Position numbers and translations under genes: made by a program. The notes below the pieces were generated by a model, which searched no databases, was not told the origin of the DNA, and saw nothing but the letters and a program-made list of their open reading frames with translations. A stretch of 64,000 bases of DNA from Erythrocercus mccallii. Lineage: Eukaryota > Chordata > Aves > Passeriformes > Dicruridae. Within the stretch, counting starts at the first letter, position 1. Every line of letters begins with the position of its first letter. Shown piece after piece: positions 23,726 to 37,432 of this stretch. The DNA is taken from assembly GCA_013397435.1 (NCBI GenBank), contig VZRG01000030.1, positions 694,197 to 758,196 of the forward strand, written 5' to 3'.

Positions 23726-25525
23726 ATATTAGCTGTGGGGGGAAAAAAAAAGAGGAAAGGAAAGGGTCATGCCTTTCTAACCTCAAACTGCTAATGATTC
23801 CAGGCCTTTTGTCCAGAAGATAGAGCATTATTTGGGAAAGACTCTCATGTGTCACTGAAAATCTCCTTTGTTTGTGCTATTGATGGCACAGTAAGGGTGG
23901 TTTTCTAGAACATAGGAGATGGACTGAAATACCTCACAAGAGCCAAGGGATAGCAGTGAAAGATACTTGTGAGATGAAGGTGTTGAACAAGATTACAAAT
24001 TGCAACAACATGAGAAAAAAGACAAAAATTAAGAATGAGGAAACTATCTATACATATAATGTTATTTTTATTCAGAGGCTCAGAAACACTTATAATAAAA
24101 TATGTGAAAAGCATTGGGGTTTCTGGGATTTTTAAATAGCTTTTTCCATTAGTCAATTTATGGACAGAGTTTCCTTAGATTTAAAAAGGAAACAGGGCAT
24201 AACTGGGTAGCGCAGACAGGCAAATGGACAATTTATCAAAGTGCTATACACTCAACTAGATAAAAATTATTAATTTGTAACCTGGCTATTAAGAACTGTC
24301 AAACCTCAAGTCAGGTTAGCAATTCTCAAGTTTGAAAATGCAATTTGTAGTCTGCAACATTAAATTAAAAAGTCCCTCTTTGTGTCAGTCTTCACTAATG
24401 TTTGCAGATGTAGCACCGACTTCTGGCATTGGTGAGCCAGCTTCTCAGTTATTATTTTTCTTGGCTTGCAACAAGGTTGAGAAGGAAGCAGAAATGCAAC
24501 GATATCTCTCCTGCTTGAGGTTTTTGATATTCTGGCACACGGCAGAGGGCTGCCTAAACCCCCAGTCAAACTCAAGATCTGCCATGCGCACATTATGATC
24601 AACGGACACAGCCCTGTTCCTCTGAGAAGACAAGACCTGAGAGAGTGACATGGGCATTTCTCTGCTGCCAGGGATGCCCTATATCCAGGGTGTAGAAATA
24701 GAGAGCCAAAACATTCCTGCTGTATGTTGCAGAGAGGTAAATAGCCATAGGTCCTCCAAATCCAGTGACAAAGGCAGTTTCACAGGTAACATGTACGCTG
24801 GGTGAGGGGGAGAGTAAAGAAGGAAAGAGGGAGCCCTTCTCCTGTGTAGCTTTGTGATGGCTCCTCCTACAAACTGGTGAGTTGTCTTTAGTAAAGCTTT
24901 GGGCTGTCAATGGACTCATCAATTCCTCTTGCATGGTTGGTAAGTGATTTATCTCTAGGTATACAGATTAGGTAGAGAGTTGCAATATCAGCATAGCTTG
25001 CATTTGTAAGATCTGCAATTATGTTTTAAACATGTTTAGGGTCCTTCCTAGGGGTTAGTGTCAACATTTCCATGCATAATTTTAAAAGAACAAATTATTT
25101 CATTTTTATACACAAAAGACAGCAAACAAGGTGATAACAAGTACTTTTCTACACTGTGCAAAATGTGGCATGGCAGCTCTAGTTCATGCTAGCGTTTGCA
25201 AGTACTCTGGGGGCTTTTAATACTTCACAGAAAGGCAAAAGTCTTTGGTGTGTGCAGGGATGACTCCTTCTTTGGGAATAATGGGTCTAGCCCCACCCAA
25301 TGCTTTATAAAAATCTCTACAATCTTTTTTTATCCATTTTGCCCTAACAGTTTAACACATATACTAAGTATCAGCTCAAATGCTTTTTAGCTTATGGAGA
25401 TCTCAGCATAAAATTTTTTGTTATATGTGTGTTTCCGTGCATGTTTCCACAAACACTTGTGCAAATAACACAATGAGAATTTAAGGGAAAACTATTGCAT
25501 TGAATCAAGAATAAGAAATGTATGA
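23726..25525. other. Non-coding DNA, no gene seen
   Basis: Unique AT-rich DNA. Short open frames at 24332-24657 on both strands overlap and look like chance. No repeat tail is recognised. Confidence 0.5.
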
Positions 25526-25586
25526 CAATTAAGTATTTGTAACTTCTAACACTTAGATAATATTAGAAGTTACAAATGCTCACTTG
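25526..25586. repeat. Strong hairpin-forming inverted repeat
   Basis: Arms ATTTGTAACTTCTAA (25535-25549) and TTAGAAGTTACAAAT (25563-25577) are perfect 15-base reverse complements around a 13-base loop. Allowing a G.U pair, the stem continues to 25532/25580. After two single mismatches it goes on to 25526/25586, about 24 pairs in 61 bases. As RNA this would be a compact hairpin close to the lower size limit of a microRNA precursor. Other possibilities are the remnant of a short DNA-transposon foldback, or chance helped by AT-richness. No expression evidence is available. Confidence 0.6.
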
Positions 25587-28500
25587 CTATACGTTGAAAA
25601 CCAGAAAAATTAACTTGAAAAGATTGCAATAACTTTTTCCACTGAGACCACAGACAACAATTTCAGAATGAGGTTACCTGCCAAAGAAACTGGTGCAACT
25701 ACACGAGATTTAATAAAGCTCTTCCAGTTAGAACCAGCAGGCTTATGCATGGTGGAGAAAGTGGTGAGGTAGAGAACAAATATTCTTAACTTATGTAATT
25801 TCCTACATGAATATCTAGGTTCTAGGTCCTCACACAGACAAGAAAGCTCTGCGTGAGAATATCCTCTTTTAAACTTTTAATTCAATATATGAAGTATCAC
25901 CATCACTTTTTCCTCCCAGGCTGTTACATATCTGATATGATATACAGATATACAAATGTATGTATGTAATGAATAGGACAGTTGTCATTAGAATGTATTA
26001 TCTGATTAGAGTAAAAGTTAACTTCCAGGGAAAAATCATATTTAATAACATACTATTTAAAATATGTAATGCAGTTTCCAAAAATAAATAGACACTGAAT
26101 CTACAGGAAATTCTGAGTTAAGGTTTTCTCTCTCAATCTTTAAAATTCAGTTACTCTTTTATACATAAAATTCAATATTAGTATGAAAAGAAAAATTACA
26201 TAGCAACCACAACTGAGACTGTATCAATTCTGTAGTCTACTTTTCTCTGCAATGCATGATTATAGTTGCATGATTATGCTTAATCATTCCTAAAGAAATG
26301 CTGTCTTAAAAGTTATATTCTTATGGAGCCTTTCAAAATTGCCTATATAAAAATACTAAAAATAATCACCCAAAGAAATGGCTGTACCCACATAATCCCA
26401 CAAATGATAATAAAGTATAAAATGGCTGGTGAAATCACAAGAGGAATTTGAGAATTCCTTTCACAAAGATTAAAAAAGACAATGGCAATTTACATTTGCT
26501 CTTTCAAATGTAGCCAACATCTTTCTTTTTTACGTGATTGATGACAATTTAAATGTCATTTCTCAACTACCCATAATGACTTGTGCAACATCTGGCTATC
26601 CTTTGGAGGGATTTCCTGGAGGATGGGAAGGACTGAGCAGCAAAGTTTGAGCCGGAGGCAGAATCTCTGAGGAAACTTTGTTCTCTGAGGGGACAGTTCC
26701 TGATGACCTGCCAAAGAGCAGAGGCTGTAAAGCAGTGTTAGCAGAGTGCAGGCAGCTGCCAGACAGAGCTGGCAGAGGAATCACAGAGTAAGATCAAGAA
26801 GGCTTGAAAGTGGGGGGCCAGGAGAGAGGAGCAAGCAGGAGGAAGAGGGAGGAAAGAATGGCTCTAACAGCTCAAGAGATTAATAGAGCCATGCTGAGCT
26901 GCTGGGCAGCATCTGCACAAACCAGTCTGTCAGCAATGGGCAAGGAGCCAGATGAGTCCTTGTCTCCTCCCTGGCGTGGGAAATGGTTATCAGACCTGAG
27001 TGACTGTGATGGGTGACTTGAAAAGTATTTCAGAAGAAGATGTGCTGTTCTTCAGAAAACCCACTGTCCAGGACTGCTATACATAAATACTGGGCGCACT
27101 ACTCTCTGCAAACTGGGAATTGTTTGAACAACTGGCAGAACCCACAAGTCTTAGTTGGAGGGTGATCTATCACATCACAATGCAGTAATAAAACAGTTTT
27201 GAAGACGAAATGCCCCTAAGATAGGAGTCAAATGGAACCCAGTGTAAAGAAGAAAAATACAGACAATTATACCTACATTCAAACAGTTTTGTTTTTGAGT
27301 TTGTGTGAAAAAATCTATTCACTGTTTTGCCCATATTGAATTGGATCATCAGTAGTAGGTGATAGGAAATGTAGACATTTTTGTTATAAACTCTGTGCGT
27401 AAAATTCTGATTTGAAACACATTTTCTCCCATGCAATTCAGGAGTTATGACTACTTCAGAAATTTAGGTTTAGAGAATGATGGAGCATTTGGATGTCTGT
27501 ATAGTCTAATAAAAAGGCAAAAAGCAGCCTATATTAATAATTATTCCTGAAGACCAAAAATTGAAAATATTATTAAAAAAAAGGATTCAGTTAAATTAAA
27601 ATGAACATGGAGTGAAATAGCACATAGTTGTACAAAACCCCAGGCTTTAACCATGCCTCTTATGGCTCATTTCCTCAATAGAAGGAAAAGTGCTTTGTTC
27701 CATGGTAACTCATTATGTTTTCTACCTCTCTCTGTTTTTCTGGTCTGTGAGCATCATTAGTTATGTTCTCCTATGCTGTTAGGCACTGTAATACACTGAG
27801 GGTGGGTAGATGTGCAGGCAGAAGGTTGTTAATTGCCCACCTGGTATTTTGAATGTCCTGTGAGGAACTGAGAGCAAATTGGTAGAAGGAAGCTGGTCAT
27901 GGAAATATAAAGAAAGGCTGCAGGTTTTTCTAAGTCTCACCTGTGATGAAAACCCATCATAAGAGAGAGGGCAAGAGAAACCTTCCTCCCTGAGACAAAT
28001 GCCTTTTAGAAGTTGACTAAGAAGTTGAGAGACCTGTGATCTTCTCCCCTGAAAATGCTACTAATGGACATGGGACATACTTATGGCATTCTGAAGCCTG
28101 TTGAAGCCTGCTTGCAGATTAGATTGAAATTACTATCCCTAGGACAAAGTGCAGACAAAATGTTTTCACTCGTTGGCCCTGTATACTGTGGAGTCTTTCT
28201 TTTCCTCTCAGAAAGGCAATATTTCACATGATCTTGTTGAGACTTTGAGGTGGCAGAAGCATTTGAATGCCAGCTGAGAAAACATCTAAATGAAGATCAT
28301 ATAGGCACCAGATTAGTTTGTGATTTTAAAAGAGTTTTCTCTGAATATCCAAGAGAGAAATTCAATTTTGCACCTTCTTTAATGAAGACAAGGAAATAAG
28401 GTGCAAGGTCATTTTTTCCTTAGCAAAGAATGAAAATGTGAGAATCTTTGAAAAATCACACAGCTGACAGTGACATTGCTATTATACTGGCTCCCAGTCT

Positions 28501-31500
28501 AGGTAAGGTTCAATGTTGGCTTTATCAAGTTAAGTGCAATGAGTTCCCTGGAGAGTGGAACAGAAATAATAGGCTAAGTCATCTATATATATATCTAGCT
28601 TTGTACATATCTAAAGAGCATCAGCAAATTTTGCTTACATAGAACTCATTGGAGTGCTTTAAGATTAGGATTATACCTCTTGGGACACATCTTTAGTAGA
28701 TGACATTTATGACTCTTTGATGGATAAAATAGGTTAACTCTGTGGGGAGCACTTGGCTGTGCATATTGCTGATGTTGGCACATTGAATACATCCTAAAGC
28801 ACACACCGAAGTGCACAGCACTCTGAAGCACATCTCACTCTCTTTAAAAGATCAGATCAGCCACAAGTCTTGCAAGGGAAGAAAGGTGTATATCTGGGAT
28901 AGGACCTGGGAGACATCTCATGGAGATTTTGACTGATGGAAGTTATCCCTACTACCAGAACCCACGGCTAGTCCATGGACAGCCCAAAGAGGACTAAAGA
29001 CTGAGCAAGACTGGGACATGCCATCTGTGGGAGATGGCTATGATACCTGAAAACAGCCCTGAAAATGTGAGAACTATGCTGGAGTGCCAGAGAAATTTTT
29101 AGATGTGATTCATTATCAACACCAGCATCAAAACAACATAGATGTGAATTTGAGGGTCATGAAGAAAACATGATTGAGTTAGTAAATTGATAAATGTGGA
29201 GGAGGAAAATACTGTGGAAGGAAAGATCTCATCTCCCCATACAGAACACGACTGGTTTTATTAAGACTATGAATGTCAGTCATTATTTATTTATACATGT
29301 ATTTTGCTAAAGGGTAAATTCAGACAAGTCAAGGTCTTGTTACCATTAGTGATAAATTAATTGAAATATTTTGTTTTTCTTCTGTTTGCTGTCTGGATTA
29401 TGTGGCAGAGAGCTGTATACTTGTGCCAGGATGTTTGATGGGACATTGAATTAACTCAGCATTACAAGACAGCAGCATCCCACCTCTCTTAAATCTTTCT
29501 CCTTCCTTCAGTACTTCCTGCTACATTTGTCTGAGTCTGCTCTTGCTCAAGGTATTGACACAGAAAAGCAGGTTTTGCCAAGGTTATTTCTCTGCACCTA
29601 ATAAATTCTAAACCCTCTAAATGCCTCATTCTTTAGGTGAGTTTTCTTTCCTCTGGTTTAAAGAGAAGAAAAAGCATTTCAGGAACAAGATCCTTTCTTC
29701 TTGTTTTGTGTGGTATTAATTTCCATCTCAGAATAAATCATTTCCTTAATAGCTCTATCCCACACAGGCACCACCAAAAGAAGTCTTCACCACTGCTGAA
29801 GACAGTGCATCTTGAAGAACTCAGTACCTCCTGCTATGTTTGGCATCTGCATGTCTAAGTAGAGAGGTTTGGGAATGTCTCAAGGAAAGAAGTTTTATTA
29901 GAAAGTCCCATTCACAGGGTAAGTAGATCTGAGTACCAGAAAGCCAGCTCTGTCTACCCCAGAATCATTTCTGCAATAGCTGACTTCTTGGGGAAGGAAT
30001 TTCTTCCCATTTCAACTCCCATCTTGATCAATTCAATTGTAGCCAGTTGATGGTATGGTGAGCTCAATTAAGATATAACAGGTCTCAAGTTTTGAAATAA
30101 AAAAAAGAGTTTTCAATCAGGTCTAAATTACAGTCCAAAGGAATGCACCTCAAAACTTGCCACTGATCTGGGTGCTCAAAAAATGTTGTTACAAGTCCTG
30201 CAACCTTCATCCACGGTCAGCATCACACATTAGTGTCCATGGTCCATTCAATACCAATTTTTTTTCTCTGCTTTCTTAAGTGAGCATGGGAAAATGCTTC
30301 CCTACCTTTCATTCCCCTCTTGCAATCTTGCAAGGTGAGACTCTATTCATTGATCAGATGAGCTACTGGTGTAAGTGTAGTCATATTCACCTTCAGTAAA
30401 GTTATACCATTCTTCCAGGGATCTGACTTCCAACTGCATTTAGATATTATAGTTCTTTTGCTGGAAATAGTGACTTTTGTCTGTGGAAAGTACAACTGCA
30501 AAAATTATCAGAGTGTCCTTGACTTGGAGCTTTCTTTTTGGAAGTGATGGACTCTCAGGTCCCTCATATAATTCAAAACACTGGAGTTTTGTGATGGAAA
30601 AACCACAACAAGAAATGGAAGTAGGTGCAGAGGGGGGTTTGTTGCATACATAAAAACATGTTCCTATAAGCAAGGTTTGAGACATGTACCTGCCTTGACT
30701 GACATCCCAACTAAAATGAAACCCATAAATTTGCCTTTATTTTCATCTCTGTCTGCTGTATATCATCCATTTCAGTCTTTACTACACATTTTATTGCTGC
30801 TTTTATTTTGAGAGAATATGTGACCAACCTCTATATCCATGTTTTTCAGCCTAGCCACACAGATTGTAGAAAAATTGTTTTTGTAAAATTAAAGAATATG
30901 AGTAGCCAACATATCTCAGGAAAGAGATGTTAAAATTGCATATTTAACGTTGTTTAGTTAGCCAATCAAATTAATGTTTCTACAATGTTTTTGCCTCCAA
31001 AAAAAAGCCACACAACTCAGTTTAATATTGATCAAAATATCATATTCCAAAACAAATATCAATATGTGGACTGAAATCAATGAAAAGGATTAAGAGAGAG
31101 GATTGTGATTCTGAAAATCCTGTGCACAACAGTGAGATTATTCTCTCAGCAATGCTTTGCTAGCTGGAGTATGAGAAGACACAGAACTTACAGAGTGCTC
31201 TAAAAGCAAAAGTCTCCAGAGAGCAATGACAACTGCTGAAGATTAGAGCAAGTTTTGGGTCTTGTTCCTATAAGCGCTAATAAATTTTTGGAAGACACTG
31301 TTAACTCTGACCTCTAAGACATTTTTTATGGCATTTTCATTGAAACCAGTGAAATGTTACTGAGCCTGATGAGATGCCCAGATCTAATACTGCAGAAGAA
31401 AGAACTGGGCCAAAGAAACTTCAGAAGCATGAAAAGACCCTACTTTTAAGGAAGCTCCTTTCTTTAAGTGAGGTGTTCATGGGCTGTCTGTTTTTTTTTT

Positions 31501-31929
31501 TTTAATTCCTGGTGAGAAGTGGAAACAACAGCAGAACAGGCTATCAGGAGAGAGGTTGTCCCCTTCACAGTCAGCTGGGATGTTTTCCCAAAAGATCTAA
31601 ATTAGTACAATTCACTATCTACATGGGTCAGGAAGTGATGGTCTGGTTGTGGAAGGCAATAAGCAACATCATGCTAAAAGAAGGACAACATGAATTATTA
31701 TTCATCTGCTTTGAGTAGAAGGGACTGATGGAGGGAGCAAAGGGGCCTATTGCAGATTGTTTCTCTATGCTGTTCTTTTTCTCTTCTTTGTTTTTATGCT
31801 CTCACAAATAATGTGCTCTTTGAATAAGCCTATTTGATTCACTGCTCGTGGGCAGGGAATATATTGCTCACTAAGTGTTCTGACAGTTTGATTTGGTTTC
31901 TCTCTGTTTTTGGACAGTGTCTCAAGATG
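25587..31929. other. Non-coding DNA, no gene seen
   Basis: Long unique AT-rich stretch. It holds a GC- and purine-richer patch (26600-27010) with no recognisable protein, and small TA runs (28585-28596). No CR1, LTR or RNA gene is recognised. Confidence 0.5.
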
Positions 31930-32230
31930 ATGTTAAAAGTGGACATCTAGATGCAGAACTTGGTGCTTGTTGCTGCCAGTAGGGCTTGGCAAATGAGCTA
32001 CCCAATTAAGCTGTATACATTAAATGAGGCTGTCACCAATGTGCCAGCCAGCTATATTAAATGTCCAATTAGAAATCCATCCAGTATCTTTAATTCCAAG
32101 GAATATTTTACAAACACATTCTAACACACAGGAAAGCATCCGCCTACTGTAATGAAGTCACCTCTGGGGTGCGACATGGGAGCTGTAACCACATGAAACT
32201 GCAGGAGGAGAAAATATATCAGCAGCACAC
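31930..32230. other. Candidate conserved non-coding element (by appearance only)
   Basis: This non-repetitive segment is dense in ATTA/TAAT homeodomain-type cores (CCAATTAAGC, ATTAAATGAG, GTCCAATTAGAAATCC, CTTTAATTCC) with little simple sequence and no open frame. Vertebrate developmental enhancers often look like this. Conservation cannot be judged from one sequence, so the call is speculative. Confidence 0.2.
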
Positions 32231-35200
32231 AGCTAATTCCTCTCATTTTCTACACAATACTATGCCAAAATTTCTGCAGCTAAGCAAATAATGTCAGAAA
32301 ACTTTGTATGGCAGCTCTTTCACTTGGGTTGCAACAAGCAGCATAGCATAAGGGTTATTATAAATATTGTGAATCTGTTTGAAAAAAAAGTCCCTTGAGT
32401 TAATGTTCTGAAATATATCAAGTTAATATGACTATTTAAAAAAATTGAATACTTTTACAGCATCTTGAGAAAGAGACAAGAAATTAATTTTTCTCATTCT
32501 GTAACATTTGTCATACACTGAGGTCTGCAGGCATCTAGAAATATCCTTGTAAATACTGACAGGTCTGAATGAAGATTTTGTAGAAGCAAAGTTGCAGGTA
32601 CAGCCCTGTGAAATCCTGTGTTGGTTTCACACAGGCTTTCTAGAGTGGTCCCACTGGTCTCAGGTCTGCATCATCATCTGCAAGCTTCAAGTATCAGTAA
32701 AAATTAATTTTATTTGGACCATTTTTCTCTCAACTTGTTATTGTCAACACATACCCCAAAAAGCTCATTTCTACAGTTTACTTAGTAGGACCTCTTAGGT
32801 TTTATCCAAGAGGCCTTTTAACCCTGTCTTCTCAGATCTTGTCACTTGTGAGATTTTCCCAAAAATCACTGCCAGTCTAATCTTCATGTGGCATTGTGAG
32901 TCGGAGAGGACTGCTAGGCTTTAGCCACAGCCCCAGAGCTACCTCATTTGCCTCCTATTTCCCTGTAGGAAACAGAGGGATGGGTCCTCCTGCAGAAATG
33001 CCTGTGTTGTCATTCTTTAATATCTCCCTCTGAGGTGAAAATATTACTTCGGGTTGCTTCTCTGGTCCTTCACTATCTGTGAGTTGGATAAAGTCAGTGA
33101 AGTCAGTAAAGACAGTTTTGTGTAAAAGTGACACTTTAAAGTGTCCCAAACACTGATTTTATGTAAAGTTAAAGAAAATGGACAGTCAGTGGTAGACAGA
33201 GTCAGTAGTATAAATCAAATGAAAACTTTGTCTTTCGTGCCCTTTGTTCATATAGATGGTGGGTCAGGGAAAGGAAGGAAAAATAATGTTGTGGTCGAAT
33301 TTGTTTAGAACATTTTTCTTAATTAACACTTACATGTAAATAGCATTTAGGTAAAGTAGCCACTTGCCTCTCAAAGCATGTGCTCTCCTTTAATACATCA
33401 GCAGTACTGAAGCATAATGTGTTTGCTGGAAGTCTTGAAAACAGCCCCAGCTCTGAAGTGAATGGCTGCTTTTGTCTTCTTTAGGAGCAGAAGGATTTTC
33501 CTTATCCAGGGGAAGAAAGAAGATTTTCAGAGAACAAGACTTTACACCAGGTTCTCTGCCAGAAGTCATGGGGTTTTTGGATGACCTGGAGAGGCCACAT
33601 CACATTGGTACGCCTAGCAGGAGGTGAAGGCTGAGAAGACAGGGCACCTCTCTGTAGCCCCAGGCTCTGGCATCCACATTGCCCTGCCAGACAAGGTCAC
33701 CACAGGCAACAGGTGGTTCCCTCAGGAGAATCTCACTTGCACCACCTGCTCCAAACTTGTCTGACAGGGCCAGTTTAACACCCCTGCCCCAGTAAAGTCC
33801 CACTCTGCAGGCAAAAGAAGCAGATCTGAATTCTCTCCTGAATCCAATGGCACTGCTTATTAATCAGCCAGACAGTTCATGTCTGAGAGACATAAGGGCA
33901 TTCCTCTTGGGGGAGGGATTCCTCTTGCTTCCAGGGAGATCTCTTCCACCATCTGCCCACATCAAATCTAGGAAGCAGAATATTGGAAAGCAAATTCAGC
34001 ACAGATGTATAACACGTGAAAGTCTGTTGACTTCAGGGTATATTTGTATTGCATTTAGCCTCAGGAATCTAAACCAGAGACAGCCTTTCCTCCCTTCCCT
34101 GTTGCCATTCCAATGTAGACGTCAGTAGAGACATACTGTGACACTTAATTCAGATTTTAGTGTGATCATCAGTAGAGTTGCATTATGTTTTTCATTTGTT
34201 ATGTGGTTGTTTTCTCCTGCAAGGAAATAGTTTACATGGCAATCACAAGACAGGCAACCATTATATAAATTGTGTTATTTTACCAAACTGAAATTCCTAG
34301 TCACCTGTGTGACTTGGGAGGGTCACTGAGCTCTTCATGCTCAGAAGATGTATATCCTTAATGTATAACTTCTGTCAAATGTGTTTGGAAAAGTATTTAT
34401 AAATGACTTCCTACTACATGTTGCAAAGGGCCATAAAATATCAGCCATAGCAACGTCATGCTATCACAGTTGGGTTGTCTCTGGGTTTGAGGTAGAGTGT
34501 AGCAGGTCTTTGTTGACTAATGCTAAATTGGAAGAAGGATAAGGAGGACTTCAGTATCTTCCCTCTCTTAGGCCCTCCCTATTCAAGGAGTAAGAAGCAT
34601 CCAGAAGAAAGTCCCTTCTTAGGCAGTGCTTAAGGAAGGCTCCAGGCCCATGCTCATTTAGTCCATCACATCTGAGTCTGTGCACATTCACCCAGTGCAA
34701 ATTGTTCCTCTTTCATCTGCCCTTCTCTCAGACAGAGAGATGTTTTAAAAATAAATAAAGAAATATTAAAAAAAAAGCGAAAATAAGACATTCTTCCACA
34801 TAATCCTGTCCTGAAGAAGGCAAAACCCAAAACAACATGTGAAAATGTTAATTGTATTGTCAGATACACTTCTGGAATGAACTCAATAAGACAGTGCTAA
34901 GTATGGCACAAGGACTTGAATAAAATGTACCACAAACTCTAAATTCAAGAAAATATGAACAGAAAGGGTTTTTTAAAACATCCTGAACATGCTGAGTTTC
35001 CTTTGGTTAGCACCTACTGAATTAAAATATGTAGAAACTAACTGGAAAATACTGTCTTTCTATTATAGATTAAGCCCCCTTTTCCCTGTTATTAAAGAAA
35101 GTGCTTTTTCCACTTCAGCAAACCTTCAGCAAAAACAAAGATAGAACTCAATATTCTTGATAGATCTTGGATAAAATGAAGACAGGAAAGAAAACCTTTC

Positions 35201-35282
35201 AGACTGGTTTTATGGGCTGGAAAGAAACAGGACTTGTCTTATTTCAACTCTTAATGGCACATTGTGACCTCTGGCAGAGTCT
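32231..35282. other. Non-coding DNA, no gene seen
   Basis: Unique sequence with a 16-base perfect palindrome, GACACTTTAAAGTGTC, at 33130-33145. A GC-richer patch (33580-33830) has short overlapping open frames on both strands and no recognisable protein. Confidence 0.5.
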
Positions 35283-35335
35283 GCTGAAGTCAATGGAGTT
35301 GCACCAGGGATTGGTACCAGAGGTCATGGTCTGAA
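35283..35335 (+). repeat. Faint copy of an old amniote interspersed repeat
   Basis: Contains CTGAAGTCAATGGAGTTGCA followed by CCAGGGATTGG, matching the GAAGTCAATGGAGTTACACCAGGGAT-type motif common in turtle, crocodile and bird DNA. Too short to assign a family. Confidence 0.4.
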
Positions 35336-35380
35336 ACTGCCAGTAAATAAAAGGCCAGGTGCATATTTTTTCACTGTTTT

Positions 35381-35920
35381 TTGTTAAACAACTTCTTGTA
35401 TATGAAAATAAAAGAGGGAAGGAATATTCCTCTTCCACATTTTCCTGCAGGTTCCTACCAGCACAGAAACGTGGTTTGGCAAATGTTCAGCATGGTCTCC
35501 CAGAAGAGGAATGTGAGGGACTGCAGACCTCCACTGGGCAGAACAACTGGCGTTGGCTATTTCTCACTCAGGGGCCAGGAGGAGGGGAGCCAGGAACCAG
35601 AGTGCCTGTTTCTCCATCTGCAGACAGGCACATGGTCCCACAGTGAGCGCACCCTTTCCAATGCCTGGGACAATTTAGCTCATACTGAATATGCACTACA
35701 TGCACATGCAGTCTATTTTTCTGCCCACATCTCTAAAATTTTGGGGTTTCTTCAATATGATTTTTGGCTGACTGGCAAGGAAGCTTTAAGAAAAGGATCA
35801 AGAATCCACAAAAGGAGTTTAACTTCCAAAGCTTGTATAATAGCGATACTCCGGGCTTTTAGGGGGAAGTGTGCCGTTACATTTCCAGAAACATTGGGAG
35901 TGGCACATTGCCTCAACTAA
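35381..35920 (+). other. 179-codon open frame, unidentified
   Basis: The longest gap-free open frame in the window. It starts at ATG 35381 in a GC-richer patch. Its translation shows no signal peptide, transmembrane segment, zinc finger or repeat that I recognise, and composition is unremarkable. A shorter frame overlaps it at 35359-35646. No promoter, splice or poly(A) signal ties it to a transcript. It could be chance, part of an unrecognised exon, or retroelement debris. I do not call it a gene. Confidence 0.12.
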
Positions 35921-37432
35921 CTGTAAGAGGCAGAAGAACAAGAGTGAACTTTCAGCACCCGAGATTTATGTGTCAAAAGCACCTCAGCCCTTGTACATGT
36001 TTTATGAGTGTTAAAATAAAAAGTAAAGTCCCAATGTGTCAAGTAGTGAACAAGTAATATTTCTATAAGATTTAGTTCTTTGCAGGCAATTCTTGCAATT
36101 CCTTAAATTCCTGAAATTCTGAGTGATTGCTCCAGAGGGGTGTGAAACCTATATCTGGACTTCAGGCTGAGTTTCAGTTGTTGGATGTAATTGCAGGGGA
36201 ATTTTTGGTGAAATCCTAGAAGGTCACAGGGAAAAAGGAGAGAAAAAGAAAAAAGCAGTTGTATTTTGAAGCACAGTTGTTTAATAAACATGTTTTTGCA
36301 ATAAATAATAAATAAGTCTGGGAATGTCTTCTGCTACGCTGTGCCAGTGGGGGTAAGCCTGCATTTACACATGGAGGCTTGGCAGAATGGGTGCTTGACT
36401 CACCAGATATACATTATAAAGTCTGTGAAATGTTGCTGTGAAACGTGCCAAAGTGAGAGGCAGATTCTGTCAGCTTTGCTCCTGATGAGTAGGACTGTGC
36501 TCTGCACCTGACTATTTGAGAATGAAACTACTACACAACGGAAGAAGGTTGTCAATGTTGACCAAAATAAGTATGGGTCTTTTTTTTAAAACTGCTAACG
36601 TGGGCAGTTTCCTTAGAAAGAAGAGGTTTTTCAATGGTCTTTTCTTTCATTTCCATTTGTTTCCCACATTATTTGTTTCCCACGTCTATCTCATTTTAAG
36701 CAAGAACCTTGCTAAGCTTTTGCAGCCGTATTCTTAAACACACTGTGTACAACACTTGTCACAAGCATGCTGTTCTGGCTCTATCAGTGTGCATGAACAA
36801 GCAGAGATTCATTTTTAGAGCAGTATGGTGCTCCAGGAGCTGCTCTTTCCACTGTGTGCGTGGGCTTAGCAGAGAATATGCAGGCTAAAAGAGGAGGGAG
36901 GGCTCAATTCACTGCCTCCAGGGTTCTAAAGTACACCATTGCACCCATTTACAGCAAGTTTCTCTACAGTTAAAAAGGAAATCTTTTCCCCAGTATTATT
37001 CAAGCTTTTGAGTAGAATTTCATGGAGAATTAGATATGTGGTTCAGCATTTTAAATATCAATTTAAGTTCTAATCTTAACAATACAATGTTGGGTTTGTT
37101 TCTACTAAGATCTATAGCACCCTTCCTTAGGACTCCTTATTCCTGGTAAATGTAAAGGACTGTTAAGAGAAAGCATGGAGAACCCTTCCTAAAAAATGTG
37201 TACTGCAGCTTTACCTGAGGAGCAGAGGTGGAGCGGGCAGAGGTTCACCCAGTGTGTGTGACTTCATCATGAATGTGACTCGTCCTTACTTGGGATGTTA
37301 GGATGACTTCCTGGTCACATATCAGAATGGATGGAAAGACAGCATTTTGAACAGTGTTTTTTCCTTAATGGGATACACAGAAATAAACCAAGTTCAGGCT
37401 TCCTTTCTCTGGGCCCCAAGAGAGAGAGGGGG
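35921..37432. other. Non-coding DNA up to the gap
   Basis: Unique AT-rich DNA ending in a purine-rich AGAGAGAGGGGG run (37421-37432) immediately before the N block. Confidence 0.5.

Noticed and set aside
34481..34500. let-7-like word TTGAGGTAGAGTG
   Set aside because: The match ends after the seed and no opposing arm forms a precursor hairpin.
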